Shown here: positions 1 through 22,017 of the stretch, one piece after another
How positions within the stretch are numbered: the stretch's first letter is position 1
Layout: each line of letters opens with the position of its first letter
Assembly: GCA_935421135.1 (NCBI GenBank)
Contig: OW285190.1
Span: 6,830,501 to 6,894,500, forward strand
From: Bugulina stolonifera
Taxonomy: Eukaryota > Bryozoa > Gymnolaemata > Cheilostomatida > Bugulidae
Length of the DNA stretch: 64,000 bases
Direction of reading: 5' to 3'
The notes under the pieces: model-generated
Seen by the model: the letters and a program-made list of their open reading frames with translations, nothing else
Databases searched by the model: none
What the model was told of the DNA's origin: nothing
Translations under genes and position numbers: made by a program

Positions 1-563
1 GAGCGAGATACTGTTGTCCAATTTGGCCTTTGATGAATCGAACATGAATTTTACAGTTTTGACATTGTACCATAATTCGACCAATTTCTATCTCAGTGAG
101 CCATGTGATACTGTAGCATTGTGCCAATATACATTTGTATAAGCATGTAATCATTTTTGATGCAATTAACATACTGAATTATTGACAGTCCCGCACCAAA
201 TAACAGGTGGTTGGCTATCGTGCAACCATATTTGATCCAAATGAATGCTCATAAACAAAAAACTACAGTAGCGACTTGTTTAATATTTTATCAATGTTGA
301 ATATGTTCCAATTAGGGACCGACATACCCCCCACCCAACCCCCCCCCCCCCCCCCCCTCATTAGTTTTTTCACGGAAGATAACCCTGCGCAGTATCAATC
401 TTATCTACAGTGTACAAGTAATGTGCCTCAAATAATTCTACAATTATCCAAGTAATATGGGTTCCATCAGCTCTCTATATGCTGGTTCAAGTAGCTCAAT
501 TTGATATTATTAGTTTACCTGAAAATCCTATGTTGGCTGTATATACGTTTTGTTGTTTTTTAG
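1..563. other. Noncoding left edge, probably intron of the transporter gene
   Basis: No coding exon is recognised here. A long C-rich tract lies at about 327-358. The stretch ends in a pyrimidine-rich acceptor (TTGTTTTTTAG, AG at 562-563). Transporter homology starts right after it, so this is most likely the intron before the first visible exon, and upstream exons lie outside the window. Confidence 0.5.
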
Positions 564-2884
564 GCGGAAATGTAATATGCTTGAAGATATGGGGAAAAGA
601 TAGTGGCCCTTATATGCAATCACTACACTTTGCCTTTGGTGTCGGGGCGTGTTTAGCCCCCCTTGTAGCTGCACCATTTCTTAACACCCCATCATGTAAC
701 ACTACAGAATTAGGAGCTAATGTTACTACTACACTTGCAACAGCCATGCCTCTTGTGTTGGAAAAACGACAGAATCTAGTAATAGACAATACTACGACGC
801 CAGAATTGATCACCGCTCTGTTAACAAATACTTCTACACTTGCAAACATCAACAATATTACGACCGTTAATAGTAGTTTAACTTTCTCCACAACATCTAC
901 ATTCAAAACTTCTCAAATAACTGATTTAGCAACTTCTACGCAGACCACATTACATGGTAAACCGTCAAAAACTGGTAAACTTGTTAGCGGTAAGCTAGAT
1001 GATACAAATGGTAATGGTTTGGATAAAGATATTAAAGAAAACAGTCGTATAGATTTTCCTCCTCCCAAAGCAACCACAACTGTTTCACAACCATCTCTGT
1101 TAGTCAATGACACTGCAGGTTCTACAAATGTAATTGGCAACGATGAACCTCTCTTGAATACTACAGTGAACCAGAGCATAACAACACCTGTTAGTACAGT
1201 AGCAAGCAGTCATAATACCAATAGCTCAGTTGTTGATATTGACCATGATAGTACTACAATAAATAGTTCTACAACTCCACCTATTGCTGACTCAGAGCAT
1301 ACCTCTACCATAGATGTAACCGGCTCAACTCAGTCAACCTCCAACAGTACTAGCTCATCAAGTAAATCTAATGATGGTATGACTACTCTTGCTCAGACAA
1401 CCCCAGCTGTAAGGGATAGTTCAGAGAAGCAAGCTGAGACGACTACTAAACTAACACTTTCCACGCACTATTTAACTGCAACCTCTCCCACTTTAACTGA
1501 GGCCACACCCAATTTGACTCAAGCTACTACCAATTCAACTGAGACCACAACCACATTAACTGATACCACACCTAGTTTAACCGAGACCACATCCACTTCA
1601 CCTGGCACCACAACCTCTTCAATAGCAACCACCTTAACAGATACCACTTCAACCGAAGCCACGCCAACCAAAACTGCTCTTCCTACAATCAAGATCACAC
1701 CCAGTTCAATCAAGACCACACCTACTTCAATCAAGACCACACCTACTTCAATCAAGACCACACCTACTTCAATCAAGACCACGCCTACCCCGACAAAGAC
1801 CACACCTACTCTAACTAAGACCACGCCTCCTTCAATCAAAGCCTCAACCTTGAAACCAACAAATCCCGCTCATCCTACTATCCCTGGCCATAAACCCGGG
1901 CAGACATTTGCTAATGATTCTGTGACAGACGAACCTTCAATATTGCAAAGAGCCGAAGATCTAATATCGTCCATATCTACAGTTCAATATAGCTACCTCG
2001 CCATCTCACTTGTGATGATAACTTTCGGTATACTGTTCTTCTGCCTCCATTCTGGGCGGTGCTCAGGTGAGCCTGATAGAAGAATGACGAGAAAGAAATC
2101 GGAGAATGACCTTCAGGAAGTGGCCGATATATTTATGTCATCTACTGCATCAAGATCGTACAAGACAAAAGTAATGTCAGCGGTTTTTGTGTTCTTCTTC
2201 CTGTATGTTGGAACAGAAGTAGCGTATGGACAGTTTATCGCAACGTTTGGTATACATCATAAGACTAAACTTGATGAGCAACAGGCTGCCCTGCTCACTT
2301 CTATATACTGGGGAGCGTTTGCAATAGCCAGGGGCCTCTGTATCCCATTATCTAAGTGTCTTACACCCAATATCATGCTAATAATATCTATATCTATAGC
2401 GGTGTGCTCCTCTGTTGGTCTTGCTATTTCTACAACTGTATTCGCTACTAGTGTTGGTCCACTTTGGTTTTTTTCTTCTTCCCTGGGAGCAGGAATGGCC
2501 GCTATCTTTCCCACGGGAGTGTTGTGGCTGGAAGGTTATATTAAAGTGACAAGTAAAATGGCTGCCATATTTGTATGTGCATCCGCCCTAGGTGAAATGG
2601 TAGTGCCTGCGGTTGTTGGTCTCTTCATTCAACGCACAGGTCCATTGACTCTTATATTCACCACCCTGATCTGTATGATTAGTTGTGCCTTTAATTTTGG
2701 TATCATGAAATACCTCGTCTCCTCTCCCCATGCCTCCTATCGTCAACTAAATCGTTCTGGCCACAGAGAAGATGGCAGTCTGATGCAGATGCAAGAGTTT
2801 GAATTCTCCGATGACAGTGATGTTACAGATAGCGAGCCCATCTTAACCAAACGTAACGGCATAAAACGTAACGGCCATCAGTGA
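564..2884 (+). CDS. MFSD4/NaGLT1-like major facilitator sugar transporter with mucin-like insert (5' partial)
   Basis: Final large exon of a 12-helix MFS transporter of the MFSD4A/MFSD4B (sodium-dependent glucose transporter 1) family, expected in a membrane. After the acceptor at 562-563 the protein starts with GGNVICLKIWGKDSGPYMQ followed by ALHF-like LHFAFGVGA, the family signature in the N-terminal half. The C-terminal half carries LYVGTEVAYGQFIATF and several hydrophobic helices up to about 2720, then a polar cytoplasmic tail. The exon is open upstream to an ATG at 479, but those 28 residues look intronic and the first helices are missing, so the true start is outside the window. Between nt 685 and 1960 lies about 420 residues of Thr/Ser/Pro with many N-x-T/S sequons and seven-residue SIKTTPT repeats. 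This falls in the loop after the early helices and is much longer than in vertebrate homologues. The family call is firm; the transported substrate is inference. Confidence 0.85.
1684..1830 (+). repeat. 21-bp coding tandem repeat (SIKTTPT) in the transporter loop
   Basis: A 21-bp unit encoding a SIKTTPT heptapeptide is repeated about five to six times. Flanking degenerate TxTTxSLTE-type units form a Thr-rich mucin-like stretch. The Thr/Ser/Pro composition is typical of dense O-glycosylation. Confidence 0.8.
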
Positions 2885-4974
2885 AATATTTTATCAGTCA
2901 TTTTTACTTTGTTTGACATAAAAAACACTAATCTATCACATTGTGTTGTCAGCATACTAATTTACATTTTAAAAACCGTATATTATTGTAAGGGTATTTT
3001 GTGATATCATTCACACATGTTTGCTCATTTTTTTATATTTTACTCAGCAATGTGCATTGTTAGTTATTTTACTTTTACATACACAAAAGTAGGTTCTACA
3101 ACGTAATTATGAACAAGTCAAATACATTATGCATGTATGTTACCCTTTCACCCACATACTCATCTATTGTGATATAAACCTTGAACAAGTATATGAAGAT
3201 AACATTGTATTATACAATGTACATGTAACTGCTATCTACAAATAAAATCAGATGTATATTTATTGTAAATTAGCATTTCCTTGTGAATTGTAACACAATA
3301 CATAGAAAGTTTACCCGTTACCATACCTTGTCAAGCTGAAGTTTGCTAGCAGGTTGGACTATAATATACAATTGTAGTAATGTGAACTGCTATGATATAT
3401 ACATGTACATGTATTTGTTGTGGTAATGATAGTACAATGTAGTATGCACTTACACGTGACACCCACTGTATTCCTACTTGCAATCAAATGCAATATGCAC
3501 ACAAAGGAAGGTATGCTTTTAACTGGAGTTGTTCTTTCGATTATCATTTACGATAGAAAGAAGATAACTCCTTTTTCTTCACCTGCCTAGCTTTTAGTTT
3601 ACACAGGTCATGTTTATATACATGTACATGTATGTACAGAATAATGTAACATATCAGTAGTGCAAAGGTGAGATTGACATTTTCTATACAGTTCATTCAA
3701 TGAAGTTTAGTTCCTTTGTGTATAATGCTTGATTCATGCAAGTTTGCTATGTGTTACATCAAATAAGTCATATAATTGGACTATAAAATAATTCATGACA
3801 TTATTTAGGATTATTGGAGTATTTTACTTTTGCAGTACATGCATGCCGAGAACAGTCTCAAAAATAGAACAGCAGTTCCATATGCAATAAAATTTACAAT
3901 ACAATGAATAGATGCACTGTATCATACGAGTATACATGTACAAATACAACACTCCTTGTCTGTAACTAGCTTTAGGTGAATAGTGTTCACATTGCAACTT
4001 GCATAGAAAGCTGCATGGTGTTGTATGATTATATCAATTGGAAAGACTTCTATATTTGCAACTTTCACATTCTAGCTTTATCTCAAAACTGACATAGTCT
4101 GACAACACAAACAGCACGCTTTCTAACTTGACAAGACAAGGCAACTTCTATATACATTTATACAAATAAAAATGCAACACATGGGTATGGTTATAAGCTG
4201 AGGGAAGATAAACCTGCAATAATAGTTTCAACCATACATTGGTTTCAATGATGGTTATAGAAACAGTGCATAGATATTCTAGTACAAAGTAAGCATTCTA
4301 GAGATCTAGGACAATTTCACATGATGTTCAGTAGCAAAACGACATCGGCTTTATTAAAATCACATGACTGCGCTCTTTAAATATATATGTAATGAGACAC
4401 TGGGGTTAGGCCTATATGTACATACATGTAGTATGTGGCCCGGCCTACATACATCAGTTGTGAAGTTGTGACCATGTGCCATTTTATCAATTTGTATACA
4501 TTTGCTACTGTTAGTTAGAGTTGGCATTTGGTGCCTTTGTGACATTCCTGACTCCAGGCAAGATTGCAAGTATTGTGTAATAAACTAATAGTGTTGAAAA
4601 ATCAACCTGGTATTGGTAGTCCTAGAATTTAACTTTCTCATAAATAGTCCATTTTGTACTGCTATGCAATACAATACTGTACAAATATTCTTATCATTTC
4701 ATTTCCATGCAGCTGTTTTATTGATTTATTGATTTATGATTTATGATTGTTAGTAGGTTCAAGGTTGTATTATGTTCATTGTACAAGTATCATGTAGGCT
4801 TGGATTATTAACTGATAAGGAAGTAACGTCATTTACGACTGTATAGTTAACGTAGCTACTAGGGCCAGTTTGATACTAACATCTATCAATGCAAGAAGCG
4901 TCCAAGTCATAGCCTACAGCTATTACACTACCTACTGTGTATTATATTAAGCATATTTACTAGCTAGAAGAAAA
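2885..4974. other. Transporter 3' UTR and intergenic spacer
   Basis: The transporter 3' UTR probably ends shortly after an AATAAA at 3241-3246. The remainder to 4974 is AT-rich with several TACATGTA palindromes (for example near 3620). I see no exon, RNA gene or clear mobile element in it. Confidence 0.5.
3241..3246 (+). terminator. Poly(A) signal of the transporter gene
   Basis: Canonical AATAAA about 360 bp after the transporter stop codon, on the same strand. Confidence 0.6.
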
Positions 4975-6048
4975 ATGATTGTTCAGAGCGGTAAAGAATG
5001 GAAATTGGCTCAGACTAGTATATCTGACCTGCCATGCTCTATTTCACAAGATGATGCTGTGAGCATGCTTAGTGAACCTGACTGGAAATACTGGAGAGTG
5101 CATGTAGTACATATAAGCGCGGAAGGAGAGTGGAAGGAGATGCTCACTCGGTATAGCAAAGAGGAAGTGCGATCAAGTGATTTACTCAACTTATTGACTA
5201 TACAAGACAAAGCGGGTAAGACATGCGCTCACCACCTGGTAATGAATGGAAGTGTTGGAGCTATCAAATGTGTAGTTGACGCTCTCACACCGGCAGACCT
5301 AAACAAGCTTTGGAATGTTCAAGATGGGAGTAACTTCACGATCCTTCATTATGCAGCTCTACAAAATCAATCAGAAATGGTAAAGTGTTTATTTAGCTCT
5401 GTCTCATCCGAAGACCTGGTCAAACTCCTACTGGTACGGAACTGTAATGATGACACTGCTTTACACTGCGCTGCATACCAAGGGCACACCAATTTTATGG
5501 AATATTTGGCAGATGTATTGGACTATGAAAGTATGTACCAGTTGTTTTTGGTACAGAATGGTGAAAGATGTACGGTTATGCACTACGCAGTAGCTGAAGA
5601 CTATAACACTATAGCCGTCAAATTCATCTCACAGTTTCTGTCCAATAAAGACCTATTTCAACTACTGCGTAAGTCAAACTTTAGTGGCGATACAGCTCTG
5701 CATGATGCTATGAAAAAACACAATTTAGGCATTATAAAGCATTTTAGTGAGAATATATCAGCAAACAATTTGTTCAATCTTTTGGCGGTGCAGAACAACG
5801 AAGGACTTACGCCATTACACTACGCAGCGTCCACTGGTCACACAGGCATAATGAAACTTCTGGTGAGAACTTTGTCTACCAATGACTTCTACACGCTGGT
5901 TGTGATGCAAGACAAGCTAGAAGAGACAGTTCTACACAAGGCAGTCTATAGCGAGGAAACAGATAATAAAAAACCTATTTTTACAATATTAATCATATAC
6001 ATTGTCCAAGACATGCAATATAATTCTTCTACATCGAGCAAGCGATAA
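4975..6048 (+). CDS. Protein of 39-residue ankyrin-type repeats
   Basis: The ATG at 4975 follows in-frame AT-rich noncoding sequence and opens a 357-codon frame. After about 70 N-terminal residues come six full repeats and a partial seventh. Each begins LLxVQDxxGxTxLHxA, continues with xxGHxxIMKxL, and ends LSxxDLxxL. The TxLHxA core is the ankyrin helix-turn, but the period is 39 residues (one repeat has 40) instead of the usual 33. The extra residues form the conserved LSxxDLxxLL segment. No catalytic domain is visible. The last 30 residues are not repeat-like and may be intron read-through: a good phase-0 donor (CTG|GTGAGA) lies at 5862/5863. The next recognisable coding segment is the GDSG exon at 6101, so the two may be one gene. 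Function is presumably protein binding. Confidence 0.75.
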   Translation: MIVQSGKEWKLAQTSISDLPCSISQDDAVSMLSEPDWKYWRVHVVHISAEGEWKEMLTRYSKEEVRSSDLLNLLTIQDKAGKTCAHHLVMNGSVGAIKCVVDALTPADLNKLWNVQDGSNFTILHYAALQNQSEMVKCLFSSVSSEDLVKLLLVRNCNDDTALHCAAYQGHTNFMEYLADVLDYESMYQLFLVQNGERCTVMHYAVAEDYNTIAVKFISQFLSNKDLFQLLRKSNFSGDTALHDAMKKHNLGIIKHFSENISANNLFNLLAVQNNEGLTPLHYAASTGHTGIMKLLVRTLSTNDFYTLVVMQDKLEETVLHKAVYSEETDNKKPIFTILIIYIVQDMQYNSSTSSKR

Positions 6049-6100
6049 AGCGATATCTACAGCGGAAGAAATATAAGACGCTGCACAACAACTCCTTTAG

Positions 6101-6382
6101 GTTTATATTAAAGTAGAGGTTGTAATGTTTGTCCAAATATCTAGTTGTAATTGTTTTAGTGACGTACTGGAGAAGGGTGATAGTGGTGCAATCGTATACC
6201 TAGTCCCGAGGACTGGTGCCGTTCAACCTCTAGGCATGTACATAGGAAAGTCCAAGTTGAACAGTCAGCAAAGTTCAGATCCATTAAAATACAAAGCCAT
6301 AGCCTTATTTCCAGCATTCCGTGACCTTGAAGAAGACTACCCTCATCACGTCAAGAATATTTCACAATTCCGTTTAACCTAA
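6101..6382 (+). CDS. Terminal exon with trypsin-like (GDSG) C-terminal lobe fragment
   Basis: After a good acceptor (ACTCCTTTAG, ending 6100) the frame is open in phase 0 to a TAA at 6380-6382. It encodes a hydrophobic strand, then EKGDSGAIVYLV, PLGMYIGK and YKAIALFP. GDSGA followed by hydrophobic strands and a later G-x-x-x-G resembles the serine-nucleophile segment of chymotrypsin-fold peptidases. The His and Asp lobe is not visible nearby, so either more exons are unrecognised or only this lobe remains. It may be spliced to the ankyrin exon via the phase-0 donor at 5862/5863, but that link is inferred. The first possible ATG inside is at 6125. A poly(A) signal follows at 6680. Confidence 0.45.
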   Translation, partial: VYIKVEVVMFVQISSCNCFSDVLEKGDSGAIVYLVPRTGAVQPLGMYIGKSKLNSQQSSDPLKYKAIALFPAFRDLEEDYPHHVKNISQFRLT

Positions 6383-7135
6383 AGCATTATATTCACAACA
6401 AAACTTATTTAGGTAGCCAAGGGCATTGTATAATTATCATGTATTATATTACTCTACACACAAATATTCCCTGTCTCAAATATTGTAGTCATCCTATAGA
6501 AGGTGGATGGTTTCTCAATTTTTATTCTTTTTTATTGTTGTATGCAAAACCAGATGAAAGATGGTGTTATCATTCTATCGTCAGTTTGATGTATGATTAT
6601 CTAGCAGTCAACAATATATCAATATTCATTGATTAAGACATACTTTACATGTACATGTACAGGTACATTATATTGGTAGAATAAATTTAATCGAATATAC
6701 AATGTAGTTTCTAATATTAGTAGTAGTTATTGAGCAACCAAATAACAATGTTGTAAAAGGAACCGAAGCATTACTGGTGGAGACTAAGATACCAGAATCA
6801 GGCAGCAAGCAGTCTGCTTTTTTGACTTTCGGATCTCTAATCTCCATTTCAGGAGTGACACATTGCACATAAGAGACATCCGTGGGTCGACAATTTATCT
6901 ACATGTACATACACGTACACGTACATGTATATGTAAATAGAATACTCTCTTCTTTTATTAATTTATTTTCGTAACAAAAACAATGCATGTGACAATGTAC
7001 ATATACATGAAGGCCTACCTGCAGTAATATTGGATCGTGAACTCGCTTCAATCAGTAGTTCTATCCAGTACATGTGTAGTAGTTTGCATCAAGTGTACTG
7101 AATGTCTACTGCTGTGAATGAGTTCGAGATGGGGT
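6383..7135. other. 3' UTR and intergenic spacer
   Basis: Holds an AATAAA at 6680-6685 that fits the upstream plus-strand gene, and a run of ACATGTACA-type palindromes near 6648-6665 and 6900-6935. No coding exon is recognised. Confidence 0.45.
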
Positions 7136-7282
7136 CCTTTTATTGAGGGGGAAGGCCCTATACAGCACCCTGGGTCCGCCTGTGCAAACAATGGCTTTAA
7201 ACAACCAAGGCCATGGCACCACCACTAGCCATTGTTTGCACGGGCGGGTGCTGTACACCGCCCCCCCCCCCTCAATAAAAGG
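7136..7282. repeat. 147-bp near-perfect inverted repeat (hairpin) carrying AATAAA on both strands
   Basis: The left arm at about 7136-7195 (CCTTTTATTGAGG...) is repeated inverted at about 7227-7282 (...CCTCAATAAAAGG), with arms of about 55 bp and a loop of about 30 bp. Mismatches cluster in the C/G-rich segment. Each arm presents CTCAATAAAAGG to one strand. It lies between the convergent plus-strand ankyrin/GDSG locus and the minus-strand RING-Deltex gene. It may be a foldback MITE; no convincing target duplication was seen. Confidence 0.8.
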
Positions 7283-7452
7283 GGCAGCAGGAAATTCCAT
7301 ACTATATTGTAGTATGCATGAAGTATGTACATTATCAACTCACATTTACAAAACATATTACGTATTCAGTGTTCATACAATGTACAATGCACTATCACTT
7401 GTATCATAGAGCAAATGAAGAACAATATCCAATCAGTAGACTACTATAGGTC

Positions 7453-8994
7453 TTAATTCACTCCATCTACCTCTCCGCTGCTAAGGTCACCATCTCCTGT
7501 TCCTGCGTCATCACCGTCCATATCATCACAGCCTTCAGAGGCCATGACAGTCTCTATGATTAGGTCAGGATCTACTTCTGCCCATTCACCCGCATAAATA
7601 TGGCGTTCGTATTCGTTACTATCAGTATAGTGGGTATCATTGTCAGGGGAGTGGGTATCCCTGTCAGTATAGTGGGTATCATTGTCAGGGGAGTGGGTAT
7701 CACTGTCAGTAGGGTGGGTATTATTGTCAGTAGGGTGGGTATCACTGTCAGTATAGTGGGTATCAGTATCATTATAGTGGATATCACTGTCAGTAGAGTG
7801 GGTATCACTGTCAGTAGGGTGGATATCACTGTCAGTAGGGTGGGCATCATTGTCAGTATAGTGGGTATCACTGTCAGTAGAGTGGGTATCACTGTCAGTA
7901 GAGTGGGTATCACTGTCAGTATAGAGGGTATCACTGTCTGACTCGCTGTACTCATCGGTATCTATTAAGTAATAAGATTCGCCTTCCACTTCATCCTCAA
8001 ACAACCTGTCCGGTACATCAAGTATCTCACTTTCTGTGATTCCCTTAGCCTGTAAATCCTCGATAACTCTATCCATATAGTCCGGGTCGGGATAGCCATA
8101 CTGGGAAGGACCTCCTATTTGGCTGGTTTTATGGTGTATATCATTCCAAACAACGGTATTATCACGCCCAGACGTGATGGACTGGCCAACAGTAAATGTC
8201 AAACGTCGATCAAATGCTTTCCACAATAACCGCAGAACTAGATTTCCTTTGTCGCTGTCTGGTAAGAAAGCTTGTCTAGACGTCCCACTATATGGCACAC
8301 CAGGTTTAGGATGTTCAGGCTACAACGTTATAACAGTTGATTGCTTTAATAATAGCTGCATAGAGACAGGATTCTGTTTTACTCACACAGTGATGTCTAT
8401 ACTGCAATGTTTTGAACATGCCCTAGTGAGAGCACAGGAAAGGACTGAGAGTAGTCTATCGACTCATGTATACCGACTAGCTCAACTTGTGCTTATGTGC
8501 CAACCCATAGAAATTCAAACATCCTTACCAATACATTTGCAAGTGCAGCATGTGATACATGGGGGTCAGATGGCAAGGTAGAAAGTACATATAAGCTATA
8601 CCCATGGTACGGTATGAATTATACATAATATAGCACTTACCCCTTGTATCCCAGACGGGATACTGTAGTATAATGCTATGGTGCCACAGTTTGCATAGCC
8701 TGGGAGTGAACTGGGCAACCTCCAAGCTTGCATCTGTCCTCCTTTTGGTTGCTTTCCCTCCGCTACAGCAAATGGAACTCTACAGACAGGACAGAGATGA
8801 GACTTGCTAGTAGACTTCACCTGGTCCAGACAATCTTTACAGAACTTGTGAGAACAAGGCAGAGTCTGAGGATTGTCCAGTTGATCCATACAGATAGGAC
8901 ATTCTTCATCATTTAGACCTCCAGAATCTGTACTGGTCTGCTGGCTGCCAGCTGTGTGTTGATTGGCTGTCTGCTCAGCAGCTACTTCAGCCAT
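7453..8994 (-). CDS. RING-Deltex C-terminal domain E3 ubiquitin ligase with acidic repeat tail
   Basis: Two exons, 8994-8641 and 8319-7453, joined in phase 0 across a 321-bp intron (donor GGG|GTAAGT, acceptor TGTAG|CCTGAA), give 406 aa. The chosen ATG at 8994 has a good context (ACAATGG); an in-frame extension to 9039 looks like UTR. A RING finger at residues 32-71 has CPIC, CSH, CKDC and CPVC as zinc ligands. A Deltex C-terminal (DTC) domain follows from about residue 79, with [26 protein letters not shown] core, [20 protein letters not shown] and GYPDPDY. Deltex RING-DTC proteins are E3 ligases whose DTC binds NAD+/ADP-ribose. Unlike canonical Deltex proteins, the DTC is not C-terminal: about 130 further residues follow, mostly TDSDTH hexapeptide repeats. 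It is a tandem paralogue of the gene at 11368-22017. Confidence 0.88.
7590..7955 (-). repeat. 18-bp coding tandem repeat (TDSDTH) in the Deltex-like tail
   Basis: About 18-20 copies of an 18-bp unit encode a hexapeptide around [14 protein letters not shown]. It is very acidic and rich in Ser/Thr and His. The unit keeps frame throughout, so the expansion is compatible with selection on the protein. Confidence 0.85.
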
Positions 8995-11367
8995 TGTAAT
9001 GGGGCTATATGTAAACATGTACATACTGTGTGATATCAATAATGCAATAGTAATATATTAGTATACAAAATACTGATTACGCTAACAGGCACAGCAATGG
9101 AACTGAAGAGCAGGGTAGGCATAACTTGGGAGCTTTTTAGCAATCTGATTCTCCCATAGATGTTAAAATGGCTACCTCTGATCAAGGGTAAAAATCCAAA
9201 TCAACCTGAATATTATGTTGAGCTGAGCAATGACATGTGCGATTTTCAGCACTCAGCTTCGCCTTTGGTTTTTAATGGTCTCTTAGTGTTGAATGGACTA
9301 CACCATTTCATTACTTGGAGACTGGAGTATATTGGTAATGTAAAATTTAAAGTGGATATAAAAAGAGTTTAGTGAAGTCTAGAGTCCAGAGATTAACTAG
9401 TAACAATGATGTCTACTTACATGATACCTTAAGACCCTTGAAGACTTCCAACTGAGAGAAGCGACCCTCAATGTTTGCTGCCATATAGAAATGTTTAGCT
9501 TTTTGTGGCTTTTCAAGCTAAGGCAACAAATGGCATTGCATTAGAGTAAGTAGCTGATGAGAGAGAATTAGTCAAATATTCTAAAAGCGTATGAAAGATA
9601 ACTCCAAAAAGATTCCTTGTGAAAGTAAGTAACTGTGCCTTTATTGAGCTCTATATAAGTAACAACTGAACCAATCATACTTGCCAAAGAGCAGGGGCAA
9701 AAAATCTGGACTTTTTGACTCAAAATCCCTGGACAAGCACCAGAATTCCTGGACATAGTTAAGGTGTACATTATTTGAAGGAAACTTATCACTGAAAACT
9801 ATCAAATTATCAATTTTAGTGTTATTTAGTGGCTTGTAAGTAATTGTCTTCAATGTGAATGATTTATTTTAGGTTGTATCTTGTGTTTTGTGAGGTTTGG
9901 TATCATTTTCACCATAGATAAAAAATCAGGACAGCTGGAAAATTAGTAAGGACAGGCACAAAAACCAGGGAGTGTCTTGACAAAATCTGGACACTCTTGG
10001 CAAGTATGGAACCAATACAGAAAAACGTTCTCCTTTTATACTAAAGCATTTCCGGTGGCTTTTGGTAAAACGTATGACCATCACTCGGTGTTAAGCATTG
10101 CATGATAATAACAAAAAGGTCAAGACCGGCCTCAGGTCGAACCTTTTACGTCGGGTATATTACATAAATAGCACATAATATTACAGATACCACAGTAACA
10201 GCTATAACAATTTAGGGAGCACTCTGTCCTATATGAAACCATGCATTCACATACAATTTATAGATAATTACACACTAATTACACAGAATAACAATGGGAA
10301 ATATCATTTCACCACAATCTGAATTCTAGCCATGGGTTCTTATTAATGCCCATTTGTAGAGTACATCCTAATCCTACAGAGATGAGTTTGGAGGACTTAG
10401 TGACTGTATAACCTAGGTTATACCTTCTTTGGCTATAATAAACATTATTTGACAGGTGGACGAAGGGAAGTATGAATTTGCGCTAAATACATAACGAGAG
10501 GCGTTGTATATGTTATAAAGCAGCAAATCCTCACTAAATGAGAGTTGTCTTCTCTTCATTTTGCAATTTGTTTACTCTTATCCCAAATAGACGTTTCTTA
10601 TCATGTATATTTACTAACTGTTAATACTTGACAGAGAAGAGCTCCCAATTATTACACATTTCACTTTGAATTTGTGGTTGGAAGCAGTGACTATATAGAG
10701 GAAACAACTTCTGTATTGTGACTAGATTGAGCAAACAACTTCTGTATTTTGAATATTTGTGAAAAATACTTGTTGTGTCAAAATAGTATGAGTGACTGCA
10801 TAGGTTACATGTTACAACACTGTACAATGCCCATAAATTTATTCATTTGTGATGTTGGTTTATGCATTCATGAACTCTATATATTGAAGTGAGAATTTGT
10901 TTATTTATCAACAATAGCAGAATTATAGCATGTGATGTAATGATCCTGGAACTAATAATACAGTGTGACTTTGCTATCACTACCAAGGAATGAAAAAAAA
11001 ATAATAGAATCATAACATTTATGAAAAGTAGAATCACTACTGAAGGAATTTGTTTAGATTATAGTAACAATAGTTTTGCACCTATAAATAGAGGAAGTAT
11101 TGATCAGCCAATTATCCCCTGTGCCCTGTCTGTGATTGGTCACAGCAATGAAAACAAAAACAACAGCAAATTTATCAAGCCTGCTGTTTCTAGTAATATA
11201 ATATTATCTGCTGCCTATTTGAGAACAAACAAAATCTTTGAAAGTATGGACTGTGCTGTAGTAATTAAAGATAAATAGTGTAGGCCTATTCTAAACTGAT
11301 ATATAACGTATTGGTGATAGAAAGAGCCAAGTCTAGGATGCAGTAGGCTATAGAATCCAATGTATCA
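8995..11367. other. Intergenic spacer between the two RING-Deltex genes
   Basis: I find no convincing exon. A minus-strand ATG with 19 codons and a donor at 9483-9427 was considered as a 5' exon, but it does not fit in phase with the exon at 8994. A TTTATT at 10900-10905 gives an AATAAA on the minus strand that could serve the upstream gene. Confidence 0.4.

Positions 11368-22017
<10,650 letters not shown>

Noticed and set aside
479..563. N-terminal extension of the transporter from the ATG at 479
   Set aside because: An acceptor at 562-563 fits the start of family homology exactly, and the 28 upstream residues resemble nothing in the family.
1519..1839. Minus-strand frame of Val/Gly-rich repeats
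   Set aside because: Antisense shadow of the Thr-rich repeat in the transporter.
7572..7955. Alternative frames of low-complexity Thr/Leu or Val/Gly repeats on both strands
   Set aside because: Shadows of the 18-bp repeat that encodes the TDSDTH tail; only that frame joins the DTC domain.
9427..9483. Minus-strand ATG with 19 codons (MAANIEGRFSQLEVFKGLK) and a donor, a possible first exon of the short RING-Deltex gene
   Set aside because: Its donors end in phase 0 or 1, while both acceptors before the exon at 8994 need phase 2. It cannot be joined in frame.
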